Shown one piece after another: positions 11,878 to 41,856 of a DNA stretch of 64,000 bases. The translations under genes were made by a program, and so were the position numbers. The first letter of the stretch is position 1. The number at the start of each line of letters is the position of its first letter. The notes under the pieces were generated by a model. The model had not been told where the DNA came from. It was given only the letters and a program-made list of their open reading frames with translations, and made no database searches. Source of the DNA: Megalobrama amblycephala (Eukaryota > Chordata > Actinopteri > Cypriniformes > Xenocyprididae); NCBI RefSeq assembly GCF_018812025.1, contig NC_063050.1:13604983-13668982 (forward strand), written 5' to 3'.

Positions 11878-14800
11878 ATGTTGGCCCCCGAGCAGGAGCT
11901 GCTGAGCTCTTCTAAACCCATCAAATACGGAGAGCTCATCATCCTCGGGTAAGGCTTGCATTTTTGCTTAAAGTAAATGCTACTAATGCAAGATGGTGGA
12001 CCAACGTTTTTTGTTTTCTACACAGCTACAACGGCTCCCTACCGAACGGAGACCGGGGCAGGAGGAGAAGTCGTTTTGCTCTGTTTAAGAGACCCAAAGC
12101 CAATGGAGTCAAACCTAGCACCGTCCACAGCACATGCAGTCCACAGACCGCCAAGGTACACGCCCATTTTCCCGATAATCATTTTTATATGTCTTTAAAA
12201 CTTTATTGCTCATTTATATGTGTCACATTGGATTTTTAAGGGCTTCTGCACAAGCCGAGTGTTTAAATGTGAGCTGTTTTCCTTATCACTCTTCACTTTT
12301 ACATGTGCATCTAAAGCATGTTGCATTTAATTCATGTAGCATGCAACATATTTATTTTATCCTCATGCTTCACTGTCATCTGTTGCTCCTGCATGTTGTG
12401 AATCTGATCAGTGAGCTGTATCCTGGCTTCACTGATGTAAATGAAATGAACTAACCAAAGGGTTTTGGTGTTTCTGCAGGCCATCAGCAACAAAGGTCAG
12501 CACAGTGTGTCGTACACGCTGTCCCGGGCGCAGACGGTAGTGGTGGAGTACACTCACGACAGCACCACTGACATGTTTCAGGTTCGTTTTCTGGGTGGAT
12601 TTGTGCCGTCACCTGATTTGCATCCGTTAAACTAGTGAAAGTTGCTCATATCTGTCATTGATATTTTGCTCCGTGTGTGATTTCCCCTTCATCAATGCAC
12701 TAACCCTATAAAAACGTCTTTCTTTTGCAGATCGGCCGGTCCACTGAAAGCCCCATTGATTTTGTGGTGATGGACATGGCACCTGGTTGTCACGGTAACA
12801 GCGACACGCTGTCGTCTCAGAGCACCATATCTCGATTCGCGTGTCGGATCGTGTGTCAGCGAGCCCCGCCCTACACTGCGCGCATCTACGCCGCCGGCTT
12901 CGATTCGTCCAAAAGCATCTTCCTGGGGGTGGGTCAAACACACTCTCTCCTCTCTAACAGTCTTTCACACTCATCCATCCATCCATCCATCCGTTCCACG
13001 ATGCATTCATGTGTTCTCCTATCACTGATCCTGGAGAGGCTGAAAATTAACAAGTGAGTGAGTGAACAATTCATGAAGTGAATGATCAACACTACCGTTC
13101 ATTAGTTTGGGTCAAATTCAAACTCCAAACTTTTGAACAGTAGTCTGTGTGAGTGAATGAATGAATCAGTAAATAAAGTGAGCAAATGAATGAATCAGTG
13201 AATGACGTGAGCAAATGTATGAATCAGTGAATGAAGCGAGTGAATGAATGAATCAGAGAATGAAGTGAGCGAATGAATGAATGAATCAGTGAATGACGTG
13301 AGCGAATGCATGAATCAGTGAATGAAGCGAATGAATGACGTGAGCGAATGCATGAATCAGTGAATGAAGGAGCGAATTAATGAATCAATGAATGAAGTGA
13401 GTGAATATATGAATCAGTGAATGAAGTGAGCGAATGAATGCATCAGTGAATAAAGTGAAGAATGAAACAGTGAATTAAGTGAGCGAATTAATGAATCAGT
13501 AAATGAAGTGAGTGAATGAATCAGAAAATGAAGTTGGTGAATGAATGAATCAATGGATGAACTGAGCGAATGAATCAGAGAATGAAGTGAGCGAACGACA
13601 GAGTCAGAGAATGAAGTGGGCGAATTAATAAATCAGTTAATGAAGTAAACGAATGAATTAGAGAATGAATTGAGCAAATGAATGAATCAGTGAATGAAGT
13701 GAGGTAATTAATGAATCAATTAATAAAAAAATGAAGTGAGCGAAATGAAGTGAGCGAACGTCTGAATCAGAGAATGAAGTGGGTGAATGAATGAAACAAT
13801 GGATGAAGTGAACGAATGAATCAGAGAATGAAGTGGTCGAATGAATAAATTAGTGAATTAAGTGAGTGAATGAATGAATCAGTGAATAAACTGACATAAT
13901 GAATGAATCAGTAAATGGAGTGACCATCTGAATCAGAGAATGAAGTTGGTGAATGAATGAATCAATGGATGAAGTGAGCGAATGAATCAGAGAATGAAGT
14001 GAGCGAACGACAGAGTCAGAGAATGAAGTGGGCGAATGAATGAATCAGTTAATGAAGTACACAAATGAATGAATCAGAGAATGAATTGAGCAAATGAATG
14101 AATCAGTGAATGAAGTGAGGTAATTAATAAATCAATGAATAAAGTGACTGAATAAACAAATCAGTAAATGAAGTGAGCAAATGAATGAATCAGTGAATGA
14201 AGCGAGTGAATGAATGAATCAGTGAATGAAGTGAGCAAATGAATGAATCAGTGAATGAAGCGAGTGAATGAATGAATCAGTGAATGAAGTGAGCAAATGA
14301 ATGAATCAGTAAATGAAGTGAGCAAATGAATGAATCAGTGAATGAAGCAAGTGAATGAAGTAAGTGAATCAGTGAATGAAGTGAGCAAATGAATGAATCA
14401 GTAAATGAAGTGAGCAAATGACTGAATCAGTGAATGAAGCAAGTGAATGAAGTAAGTGAATCAGTGAATGAAGTGAGTGAATGAATGAATCAATAAATGA
14501 AGTGACTGAATGAATGAACCTGTTTTTCCTCTGTCCTCAGGAGAAAGCGGCGAAATGGTGGTGCGCTGACAGCCAGATGGACGGACTGACCACGAACGGG
14601 GTGCTGGTGATGCGACCGCGACACGGCTTCACCTGCGAGTCCAAACCGGGCGCCTGGAGAGAGATCTCGGTCTGTGGAAACGTCTTCACGCTGAGAGAGA
14701 CGCGGTCAGCTCAGAAATCCGGCAAACTGGTGAGAGTTTCTCAAATGTAACCAGACATTAATTAATAGACTTTCTCATTAAACTCACAACCAAAGTGAGG

Positions 14801-16220
14801 GCAGAGAATCACTGAGGCATACTCCAAAAGCAGGTCAAAACTTCACCATAGCGACATTTTGGTGATGCACAGATAAACAGTAGGGTAAGATTTCCTTGTT
14901 GTGTTACTCAAACATCCAGCTAACATCACCATGACAACAAAATTCCCACCGTCCTTATCTGGAATCTCACACACACACACACACACACACACCAGAAGTG
15001 TTATGCAGTTTTGCAGTGTGAATAAATTTGTATATTTCTATCTTTTCAATCAGTGATCGCCCACAGAGACTAAATGAGCACAAAGCTTGTGTCGTGTCCT
15101 GTATGTTTGTGTTTGTGCGCTGTTGTGCGTGATATGACTCCCGTCCAACTGGAAAGTTTGTTGTGTTGTTAAATCTGGTCTCCATGGTGTCAGAAGTCCT
15201 GTCCGTAACCTCACCATGCAGCTTTTTTTCTGGATGCACAGTGTGTGAGAATGAGACGTTATGAAATGGCAGTCGGTGGTAAACAACTGCAATCCTGAAA
15301 ATCTCTTAGTTCCTCTATTTCTCAGTATCTGTTGGGCACAGTGTTAAAGCTCATGATGGGTTTTGTTGGAAGTTGAATCTCAAAAACAAATGATTAATTC
15401 ACCCAAAAATCAAAGAAAGAAATACAACTTTATGTTTTACTTAAATGGCACGAAAATGGCATGTTTTAAGTATTTTTTTTGTGCATTGTGGCATCTATCT
15501 ACTAAAAACTGTTTTTGTGAGCTCTCCTTGTCATGTTAAGTATACTTTTGTGCTGTGAATTGTGGAAATGCAGTATTTGCACCTGTGTAAACTCATCTGT
15601 ATATACGTGGTAGGCGTGTTTTGTGTGTCTGTGTCTGGATTTGTGTGGCCGGGCTGAGACGGCAGACCCGAGGTGACGCTGGGAGGTTTCTCTGGTTATT
15701 TTGTGCTCTCTAAATAGTGGATGTGGTTTGGATTTGTTCCATTATGACTCTGTATGGGCTCACTGTATGTTTTCTGACTCACTGCAGACCTGAGCGATCA
15801 TGTTTGAAGAGCATGTGGATTAATGCGTGAATAAGAGCGTCATCTAGTGGGCGGTTTGAGTCATTGCAGATTGACCTTTTCTTAACTCCTCTGAAAGAAA
15901 CCATTCGATTAGGCAGGCACATAAATCTGTGATATCTGACCATTTTATCATTATTCTGATTAGATTTTTAACAAAAGTGTCTATTTTCCCATGTGTCAGT
16001 TCCAAATGCCATCTTCGTCAATGGATAATAAGCACCTGAAAATATAAAATATATGGCAAATTAATATAGATGAATATAGTTACAAAAATGTTTATTAAAT
16101 TATAATTATATATATAATTATATAAATATTTAATATAGTATAATATATTTGATGAATTATATATTTTTTATTAAATATTTTTAATTATAGATTTTTTATA
16201 TTTTATATATTATATTATTC

Positions 16221-16274
<54 letters not shown>

Positions 16275-16305
16275 TTTTATTTTTTTTAATTGAATATTTC
16301 TATTT

Positions 16306-16346
<41 letters not shown>

Positions 16347-16368
16347 TTTTAATTGAATATTTCTATTT

Positions 16369-16420
<52 letters not shown>

Positions 16421-16438
16421 AATTGAATATTTCTATTT

Positions 16439-16492
<54 letters not shown>

Positions 16493-17341
16493 ATTTTTTT
16501 TATATATAAAAGTATAAAATATATGAAATATAAATTATTTAAAACATGGGCACTTTCCTAAACACCTTAAAAGATTCTCCAGCTATACCTTTATTTTTCC
16601 ATGAGTTTCCAGGAGTTTAACACCTAATGTTCGATGATTGTTCAAATCAACATGTATAAGCAAATTTTAAAGTTCTATTTCTTTCTCTGTCTCTAGGTTG
16701 AAAACGAGTCTCAGGAGTTGACGGACGGCACGTTAATCGATCTGTGCGGTGCGACTCTCCTGTGGCGTTCGGCAGAAGGCCTGTCCCGCACGCCCACCCT
16801 CAAACACCTGGAGGTGCTGCGGCGGGAGCTGAACGCGGCGCGGCCGCAGTGTCCTGTGGGCCTCCGAACGCTGGCCTTCCCCAGCTTAGACCGCTCCTTC
16901 AGAGGCACGGCCCACGAAGACCAGCCCTGGGCCTACCTGCACTGCGGACACGTGCACGGATACCACGCCTGGAGGGGGCGCCGCAGGGTCACGAAAGAGG
17001 GCTCGACCGAGGAGGAGGACGACGAGTCCGAGGCGAAAGAGGAGACGGAGCAGGAGCCGCTGAGGGAGGGCGAGAGAGAGTGTCCGCTGTGCCGTACACG
17101 CGGTTTGTACGTGCCGCTCAAGCTGGGCCGTGAGTCGGGCTTATATCTGGACGGCGCGCCTCCGACGCACGCCTTCAACCCCTGCGGACACGTGTGTTCG
17201 GAACGGACGGCAGCGTTCTGGAGCAAACTGCTGCTGCCGCACGGATCTCACGGCTTTTATCCCGCCTGTCCGTTCTGCATGAGGCCACTCGCTCGCGAGT
17301 CCAAGGTCGTGAGACTGATCTTTCAGGGGCCGCTGGACTGA
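11878..17341 (+). CDS. peli1: Pellino-family E3 ubiquitin ligase (peli1 type), 6 coding exons, 444 aa
   Basis: Coding exons: 11878-11948, 12026-12155, 12480-12581, 12731-12928, 14541-14729, 16697-17341; all introns are GT..AG and the frame is continuous (1335 nt with stop). The exon holding the ATG starts at 11779, and a TGA lies in frame two codons upstream. Pellino proteins bind phosphorylated IRAK/TLR-pathway proteins through a cryptic FHA domain and add ubiquitin through a C-terminal RING-like zinc domain. Seen here: [18 protein letters not shown] near the start, FHA-type [13 protein letters not shown] at about 102-114, [28 protein letters not shown], then the zinc-ligand series CGHVHGYH (313-320), CPLC, CGHVC and CPFC, and the family C-terminus RLIFQGPLD. 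Human PELI1 has 418 aa; the extra length is mostly an acidic insert at about 322-354. Adjacency to vps54 supports peli1 over peli2/peli3, but which teleost duplicate (a or b) is not decidable here. Confidence 0.93.
13054..14518 (+). repeat. Minisatellite in peli1 intron 4, about 1.46 kb
   Basis: A tandem array with a period of about 28-29 bp built from GAATGAATCAGTGAATGAAG and TGAGC/CGAGT variants; some stretches show a shorter 4-bp sub-period (GAAT). It fills nearly the whole intron and ends about 20 bp before the exon 5 acceptor. One strand is purine-rich. Confidence 0.9.
14730..16214 (+). other. peli1 intron 5, unique part
   Basis: Intronic sequence between exons 5 and 6. It contains a short CA run at about 14969-14992 and becomes very AT-rich after 16030. 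No additional exon is supported. Confidence 0.6.
16215..16495. repeat. Compound TA/TG microsatellite with amplified 65-75 bp unit
   Basis: Three to four copies of a unit made of TGTGTGTATATATA..., a T-run, then AATTGAATATTTCTATTT. The unit itself is tandemly amplified, not just the dinucleotide. Ile-Tyr-rich frames over it are artefacts. Confidence 0.85.
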
Positions 17342-17522
17342 GTGTGTGTGCGTGTGTATTTAAGACTCTTTCGTGCCAAACTGCCAACACATATTCAGCT
17401 CTCTGATTTTCCCACAAGCCATCTGTTCTCTGCACTGCCAGCTGTCTGACCGGACGGAGCGAAGCCCGTCGTACATTCAGTAGTTTTCTGTTGAAAGTCA
17501 CTGTGCTTGAGCTGCAAAAACT

Positions 17523-17860
17523 AATATTAAAGTCATCATGAAATCAAAATCAATAATTTTTTTATAAAAAATCACAGTATTTATTCTGAATGATTTTTCT
17601 TTGCACATCATCTTAGAGAAGAGATGTTGCCCCTCCCTCTTGCAGCGATATCTCTTCTCTGATGATGTGTTTATTGGTGTGAGGGTGGGGCAACCTGTCA
17701 ATCACATGAGCTCCACCAATAGCAAACCACAACCATCCAATCAATTCCCTGTGTAAAAATCAAGCCCCGCCCTATATTTGTTCTTGTTTGTGAATATGTT
17801 TCACTTGAATATACATCACAATAGAGAAGAAAAGACTAGCTCAAGTTCAGTTTTATGACC
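17523..17860. repeat. Dispersed repeat, copy 2 (inverted), in the peli1 3' UTR region
   Basis: Reverse-complement match to 5050-5330: CCACCAATAGCAAACCAC, CAACCATCCAATCAA and ATCAAGCCCCGCCC all have counterparts there. It lies between the peli1 stop codon and the first candidate poly(A) signals, so it is probably transcribed in the 3' UTR. Confidence 0.6.
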
Positions 17861-18114
17861 TTAACATTCTTTACCTGTTATGAATCTGTATGAATACACT
17901 TCAGTGGGTGTGTAAACCTGTTTTCTCAATTGTTTTCCTTTCATTTGTGCTTGTTGTTTCAAAATGCAACAGATTATCACCTCGAAAAATGCCAATGATT
18001 TTCATCATCGAGTTTGAAATGAGGTTATGTAATGTTATAATGTATATATACATATATATTAAAACTGTGTTGCTGTTGCATTTTCTCAGAAATGTTTTTG
18101 TATCATTCTTAAAG

Positions 18115-18144
18115 AATAAAGGTAATAGCTCATATTTCAATAAA
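18115..18144 (+). terminator. Candidate poly(A) signals of peli1
   Basis: Two AATAAA hexamers at 18115-18120 and 18139-18144, about 0.8 kb after the stop codon and just before a foldback transposon. The 3' UTR length is inferred from their position only. Confidence 0.45.
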
Positions 18145-18172
18145 GAGCACTTTTCCACCTGTATTTAACATT

Positions 18173-18798
18173 TTAAAGGATGTTCACTTTCAAATTAAAT
18201 TTTCCTGATAATTTACTCACCCCCATGTCATCCAAGATGTTCATGTCTTTCTTTCTTCAGTCGAAAAGAAATTAAGGTTTTTGATGAAAACATTCCAGGA
18301 TTTTTCTCCTTATAGTGGACTTCAATGGCCTCCAAATGGTTGAAGGTCAAAATTAGTTTCAGTGCAGCTTCAAAGGGCTTTAAATGATACCAGATGAGGA
18401 ATAAGGGTCTTATCTAGAGAAATGATCGGCCATTTTCGAGAAAAATAATTCTAATAAAGAAGAGAGCTAGTTGAAGATGAGCATTTATGGTTAAAAAGTA
18501 TATACATTTTTTTTTATTTATTTATTTTCAAAAATGACAGATGGTTTCTCTAGATAAGACCCTTATTCCTTGTCTGGGATCATGTAAAACGCTTTGAAGC
18601 TGCACTGAAACTGTAATTTTGACCTTCAACCGTTTGGGCTCCATTGAAGTCCACTATATGGAGAAAAATCCTGGAATGTTTTCCTCAAAAACCTTAATTT
18701 CTTTTCGACTGAAGAAAGAAAGACATGAACATCTTGGATGACATGGGGGTGAGTAAATTATCAGGAAAATTTAATTTGAAAGTGGACTAATCCTTTAA
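18173..18798. mobile_element. TTAA-bounded foldback MITE, 626 bp
   Basis: Left arm begins TTAAAGGATGTTCACTTTC and includes ACTCACCCCCATGTCATCC; the right arm is its near-complete inverse, ending GAAAGTGGACTAATCCTTTAA. The two arms of about 290 bp pair almost along their length. No coding capacity. A truncated relative is at 31232 and a further one at 45662. Confidence 0.85.
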
Positions 18799-19280
18799 AA
18801 TGGTCAGACAGATGTGAGATAGAAAGAAAGCTGAATAAATGAATGAACAAACAGAAAGAAAGACATAATAAATAATACAAAAAAAAAAATGAATGAACGA
18901 CAGAAAAAATTAAAAAACAAAGAAATGAATGAAAAGAAATCAGAACGAATTACTATTTTGCACCAAAGAACAGCATTTACATGCAAAAAATACAATAAAC
19001 AAGATATTATACGAGGGTTTCAATGCATTAAAGTAAAGTTTTAAACCATAGAAGAGTTTTACAAGCAACTTTAAAGAATTCCGATATATCAATCTTTGTT
19101 GAAAACAGAAAAATAACGTAATTTCTTTAAAATGTACATTTATGAATGTAAAGTTTTGCAACGAATAGTAATAAATAACTATAAACCAAAATAACACATT
19201 TTTTAGCAAACGTTTGGGGATAAACTGCTTTATTGTATGACGGAGTGAGATTAGTTTTGTACGCGTTGACAACTTGTAAA

Positions 19281-19288
19281 CCGGAAGT
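19281..19288 (+). promoter_or_regulatory. ETS-type site (CCGGAAGT) in the vps54 promoter region
   Basis: CCGGAAGT sits in a short GC-rich, TATA-less patch (19260-19350) directly upstream of the inferred vps54 non-coding exon. This fits the promoter of a housekeeping gene; ETS/GABP sites are common there. The role is inferred. Confidence 0.4.
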
Positions 19289-19329
19289 GTCTGCGTTGCG
19301 CGCGTAGTGCATTATGGGCCGGTGACCGG

Positions 19330-19426
19330 CGGACCGCTGAGTGTGTGATATGAGTCCGTCTGTGAAGATGTGAGCGGGATCTGACGATATTATGATCTCC
19401 AGGAGCTGCTTTATTTCATATAACAG
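19330..19426 (+). other. Inferred 5' non-coding exon of vps54
   Basis: A donor (ATAACAG|GTACTC) at 19426/19427 follows the GC-rich patch, and the first coding exon begins at 22199 after TTCTTTCAG, so a 5' exon is needed. Spliced this way, the reading frame has a TGA upstream of the vps54 ATG, supporting that start. A short upstream frame of 16 sense codons begins at ATG 19392 and ends at the TGA just after the exon 2 acceptor. The exon's left edge is a guess. Confidence 0.45.
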
Positions 19427-22198
19427 GTACTCACCATCGCAGACACGCTCGCAGTGTTTTGAGTGAACGCGACGCGCTTTAATGGGGCTGAAGCGGATGT
19501 TTATGATGATTAGCGCTCGCGCTAGCAGCGGCTCATTCCGTGTGACACACAATAACAAACTCAATTTACTGTAAAACAAGCAGAAAATACGCATATGTGC
19601 TCTTAAAATGCTTATTTAAGCGTACGTGTGTCAGTTAAAGCGTCGGTAGCGCTCAGGTGATTTGTTTTGCTCCTCACAGGCAATTTTTTTTAATGATAAT
19701 TATATTTTTAATAATAATTAATATTATAAATATTCATACATTAAAGCAGGTTGACGCTAAAGCGCCTTTTGTTGCGACTAAACGAAGATAATGAATATGG
19801 TTGAGCTGTCAATCATACCTTTCTAGGTAATAAGACGTCTGTAATTGCTCATGATAATATATATAATGAATGTATAGTTATTTAAATATTGGTTAGATAG
19901 TTGTTTAAACGTGAGTTAATGATTGATTATTTGATTTGATCAGCTCTCAGCTGACCACATCTGTCACGTGTCCTGTCTTACCTTTTAAAAGTCATTAATT
20001 ATTCAGTATATCAATATTTATATGTATGTATGTTTGGGAAATTTTGTGCATTGGCCTTTGATTATTTGTATATGTCTGGTACATTTTATATATATATATA
20101 TAATTTTTTTGTGCGTGTGGCAGTTTTGTGTCTATCCTTTTATTGTTCGGCTGGTCGAGGTTGATATAGGATTTATAAAGTAATTAGTAATCCAATACTT
20201 TTTAGAGAGAGTAATTTAATGTTGAAGATGTAATTAGTAGCTAGTAATTCATTACTTTTTTAGAGTAACTTACCCAACACTGATTTTATGTGATCATAGA
20301 TTCCCTCTTCATTAGAAACGTGTTTTCTGTGAAGCTGCTTTATATTGTGAAAAGTGCTAAAAATAAAATAATAAGTACAACAAATGTGACATTAATCAAT
20401 TAATTTAGCGAACATATCCAAGTGACATTTAACACAAATTCAAAACATAATGCTAATGAGAATTTGGAGCAAATTTTGCTCAGTTATTATAAACATAATG
20501 CAAAAAACAATGCAAATAATAATAATAAAAAATTCTTTACACATAGTATAGTTTTATATTAGTTTTGATTTTGATACCACAATTACATAATCATTCAAAG
20601 GCGCAATTACAAAAAAAGTCCATTTACATTGTTCAGCGTGCTTAAGATGTGTTTTTTTTTTTTTTTTACAGGTTATCTTAAGGTTTTTTCCCCCCATTGT
20701 TTTAATTTTAGTTTTAGTATGACATTATAATACAATGCATATTTTTACTTTTTTTATTTATAGAAGAAACCAAACCAATGTATAGTTGACATTTGAGGCT
20801 TAATGCTATAGAAAAGCAATAAAAGTTAAGGAAGAGTGTTTTCAGCAATATATTTATTTATAAAAATATATATTTTCATAATCTAATATGGCAAACAATG
20901 GTTTAAAGCTATTCAAATGCAAATTGCGATAATCGTAATTAATAATCGCAATTACAATTTCAAGGGAATAATCGACAATTATTGTTTTTGTCATAATCGT
21001 GCAGCCCTAATGTCCAGGTGACAAAATCTAAATTAAATTGTCCAAGAAACATTGCCATGATATGCATTTTTTGTCTACTACTACTGAGAATTACTTGGGT
21101 AAAGTTGGTTTTATATTCGCACATTCGGACATCCGTATTCAATAGCCTTGTTAATCACACTACATTGGACATTCACAAGTAAATATGCCATTAAAACAAT
21201 ACTTGCCTATTTTGATCGACTGTGAAAAATGTTGTAAGTTGACAATCGCTGGTTGTCGATATCATGTCGCTGCTTAAAATTCGCAAACATGAATTTATTG
21301 CACATTTATTGGAAAGTCTGAATTTATCAGAAGTCTGAATGTGCGAATATAAAACCAACTTTACCCAAGTCTGAGAATTTAGGTGAAAATGTGCTTTTTC
21401 TTTACATGAAGTGTAGTTTTGTATGTAATGTTTATTTCAGAGAGAGATCTGTCTCGAATAAGTTCTTGACAGGTTTCAGAGTGTTTCTGAGCGTTGTACT
21501 GAATGAACATCCATTAATGTAAGTGTTTTCTCGCAGCAGTGCTCGTCAGTTTTGAGTCAGTAACACTGCAGAGTTTGACAGGTCTGACTCGACAGCAGCT
21601 GAAGTCAAACCACACGGCGTGTTGGAGTGAAACCTCAGCGCTTTCGTTTCTCATTCTGAATGACTAGAGAGCCGGCACGTGTGTCGTGCTTTTGATCCGC
21701 TGCTCACGAACGCTTGAGTTCAGCTCTTTTCCTCCTTCACTAGTCCTGGATCAGAGTCCAGACTCTCAGTCTGCTGTTTTCTCTCCATCTGCTCACTCAG
21801 GTGTGAGATGCGGTCTGAACATCTGATTAAACATGCTGCGATGAGTAGAAGCGATTCAGATGGCTGCACATGAAGCTGCAGGATGTTTTTTTGTGTGTGT
21901 GTGTGTGCGTCTGAATTCATCTTCCTCTCTGTGTTTTTCACTCTGACTCACTTGTTTTTATACCCAGTGTGGGGATTTTTAGCACTAGTGCATTTAAATG
22001 ATCTTTTACAGATGCATATTGTTTAACAAAAGTTGCATTTTATACAGTGTTTTATTTATTAAATTGTTGAATGTTGAATCTTTATCTGCCATGCAATAGC
22101 CTGTGAAGCTGATATGGCAATACATTTAATATAATCAAAAAGACGGGTATTTCCTGTGCTGACAGGATGTTGATGTTGTTCTTGCGCTCTTCTTTCAG
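19427..22198 (+). other. Inferred vps54 first intron, no other feature
   Basis: AT-rich non-coding sequence. Parts around 21050-21370 contain an approximate inverted repeat (TTGGGTAAAGTTGGTTTTAT and its complement), probably an old MITE of about 300 bp. No exon is supported. Confidence 0.45.
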
Positions 22199-22227
22199 TC
22201 AGCCTCATATGTGAGGGATCCGTAGTG

Positions 22228-39693
<17,466 letters not shown>

Positions 39694-41131
39694 TGACGGA
39701 CAGCTCGTCCCGGCCAATCAGGCCTCTTAGTCACGCCTACCATCACGGTGACCAGCTCCGCCCCTGAATCTGAGGAGGAAGTGAGGTCAGTGGGTGAACA
39801 GACTCAGGACTCGAGGTCTGTTTGTTTTTTAACACCTCTGTGACACTGGAGTCATCCAGCAGCACCTCGCGCTCCCGCCGCTGCCTCCTTCCCCAATGAG
39901 GACGCACTTTTCAGGGTCTGGAACGTCACCTGTGATGTAGAAACGTCGATACTAACAGGACGTGCTCCGGAGGTACCGACATATTTTTTTTTTTTGTGGA
40001 GACCAAATCAGGACAAGCTTGTGTGGTTGACCAATCGCAGCTGGGAATTGTGGGGGATATGTGTTTTGTTCGTCCTCAGTGCCTCCTTCAGCACCATCAC
40101 TACAGGGCAACTATCCACTTGTGTGCAATTCTGTCCTGTTATTATTTTATTATTATTGCTGAATTATTTAATCGCTGTCAGATGAATCAATGAATTATTT
40201 ATTTGAATTGATTTTGTTGTTGATTGATCAATCATGTGTTTTTTTCCAAGTAAAGCTTTCAGGTGACAATGGCCGATTGGAGAACTAGTACTAAAAAGGG
40301 TTTTAAAACACATTTTGCTGACTTGTTCTCTGTTTTTCCATCAACATAAGTGTGATTTTACTGGTTTTCATGTTCAGACTGATTTGAAGTATTAAAACTC
40401 TGGAGGGTTAAAGATCAAGGATTCTTGTCCACGTTTATCAGGACAATCTGACTGTTTAAATGAAGGTGTGTGTGCTTTATATGGTCTACTCGTCTTCAGA
40501 CTCCCCAACGTATTCAGATAAAGTCTTTAGGTTTAGGTACAAAAACTAGTCAAGATATTGGTTACACTTACTCCCAGGACCAAAATACACAATTATGCAT
40601 AATTATAGAAGGTAATTTAACATGAACTATAAAGTCAGAGGTGAAATGTCTTATAAAACCGTCCGCATTCATGCAAAGATAATAACAAATCATCATGAAG
40701 AATTCTTTCATTATATAGTAATAGTTTGTGTTTTTGCAAACTAGAGCTTTAACTTGATTTCCCCAACATCCACAGTATTAATATAACCCCGCCTCCTCTC
40801 CACTGGTGATTTGAATAAACGGAGGCCTGTGATTGGTTGGTATGAATGGGGAATGTGAATGTGTTTTAAAATCACGTTTTGTTTTGTTGTGAGCTTTTGT
40901 CATTGACTGTGGATTTCTGTTGGTGAGAATCCATGTATTTAACACCTGTGCTGTCCGGTTCAAAAGTGCCTAACCTTTTATTTGGTATCAAAGACGATTC
41001 AAACTGTACATTTGTGGGGTAGAGTGCCTAATCTGTGTGTGTTTCGAGGCCCTCGCTGCGGCGAAGAAATATACTGACGGGAAACTCTTGTGGCATGCTT
41101 GACCTTTTAAAATGTGGCACTTTTTATTATT

Positions 41132-41215
41132 AATAAAGCCACAGTGAACATAAATACTGATTTTGCGTATTACTTACAGAACTTGTTTCTAGCTGTCTGT
41201 CCGGTCCTAAATAAA
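41132..41215 (+). terminator. Candidate poly(A) signals of vps54
   Basis: AATAAA at 41132-41137 and 41210-41215, about 1.4-1.5 kb after the vps54 stop and about 0.65 kb before the next gene's ATG. The 39694-41131 interval has no other coding candidate, so I read it as the vps54 3' UTR. Confidence 0.45.
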
Positions 41216-41856
41216 GTTTTTGGGACCACAGACATGCTTGAATGCTCATATCATATGATCAAATGTCAAAGTCCTAACAATAGTTAGCAATTTTAATCAA
41301 ATGGTACATTGTAAAGTATGCAAATTTTCTGTATTCATAGGAAAACTCATATCTACTAGACAAAAAGTGAATTATGCAATGTTCTCTTCCTTCCAATGTA
41401 AAGAATGAACTTAAAATATAAAACATGATTCCTATTTTGCCTTCATTTAATCATGTTGTCAAAACGTTTTTACTTAAAATATGATTATATACTTGGTATT
41501 CAGAATTCATAATATCATAACTGATATTCTATGCATTTTTAGGCATCGTCGTCGAAGATGTCTTAAGAAAGTTAACCATAATAAAATTGAATGTTATTCC
41601 TCATGAGGCGTAAAATACTGTAATTTCTTCCTTACTTTGCAATCTAACGGTTATTTTTCTTAAATGAGACCACGTCGATGACGTGCAGCCTTCAAATGTG
41701 ACCTCCGGAGGACGCAGCCTTCAAAATGAGACGCTGCTTATGTTTGTTGTTCAGAAGAGACTTTTATTTTAAATTTCACCCTAGGGGTTTTTAAAGACTT
41801 TTATTCTATTTCGTGTCTTACGTCTTTCTGTTTCCGGTTGCGATCAGGCTGTAAAA

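Noticed and set aside
13054..14518. Possible CRISPR-like array
   Set aside because: The units are contiguous and degenerate without unique spacers, and the context is a vertebrate intron.
11878..17341. Assignment as peli3 because of its extra length
   Set aside because: The extra residues here are inside the zinc domain, not in the N-terminal region as in mammalian PELI3, and the neighbour vps54 marks the PELI1 locus.
17194..17501. Frames on both strands overlapping the end of peli1
   Set aside because: Shadows of the GC-rich coding exon and its UTR.
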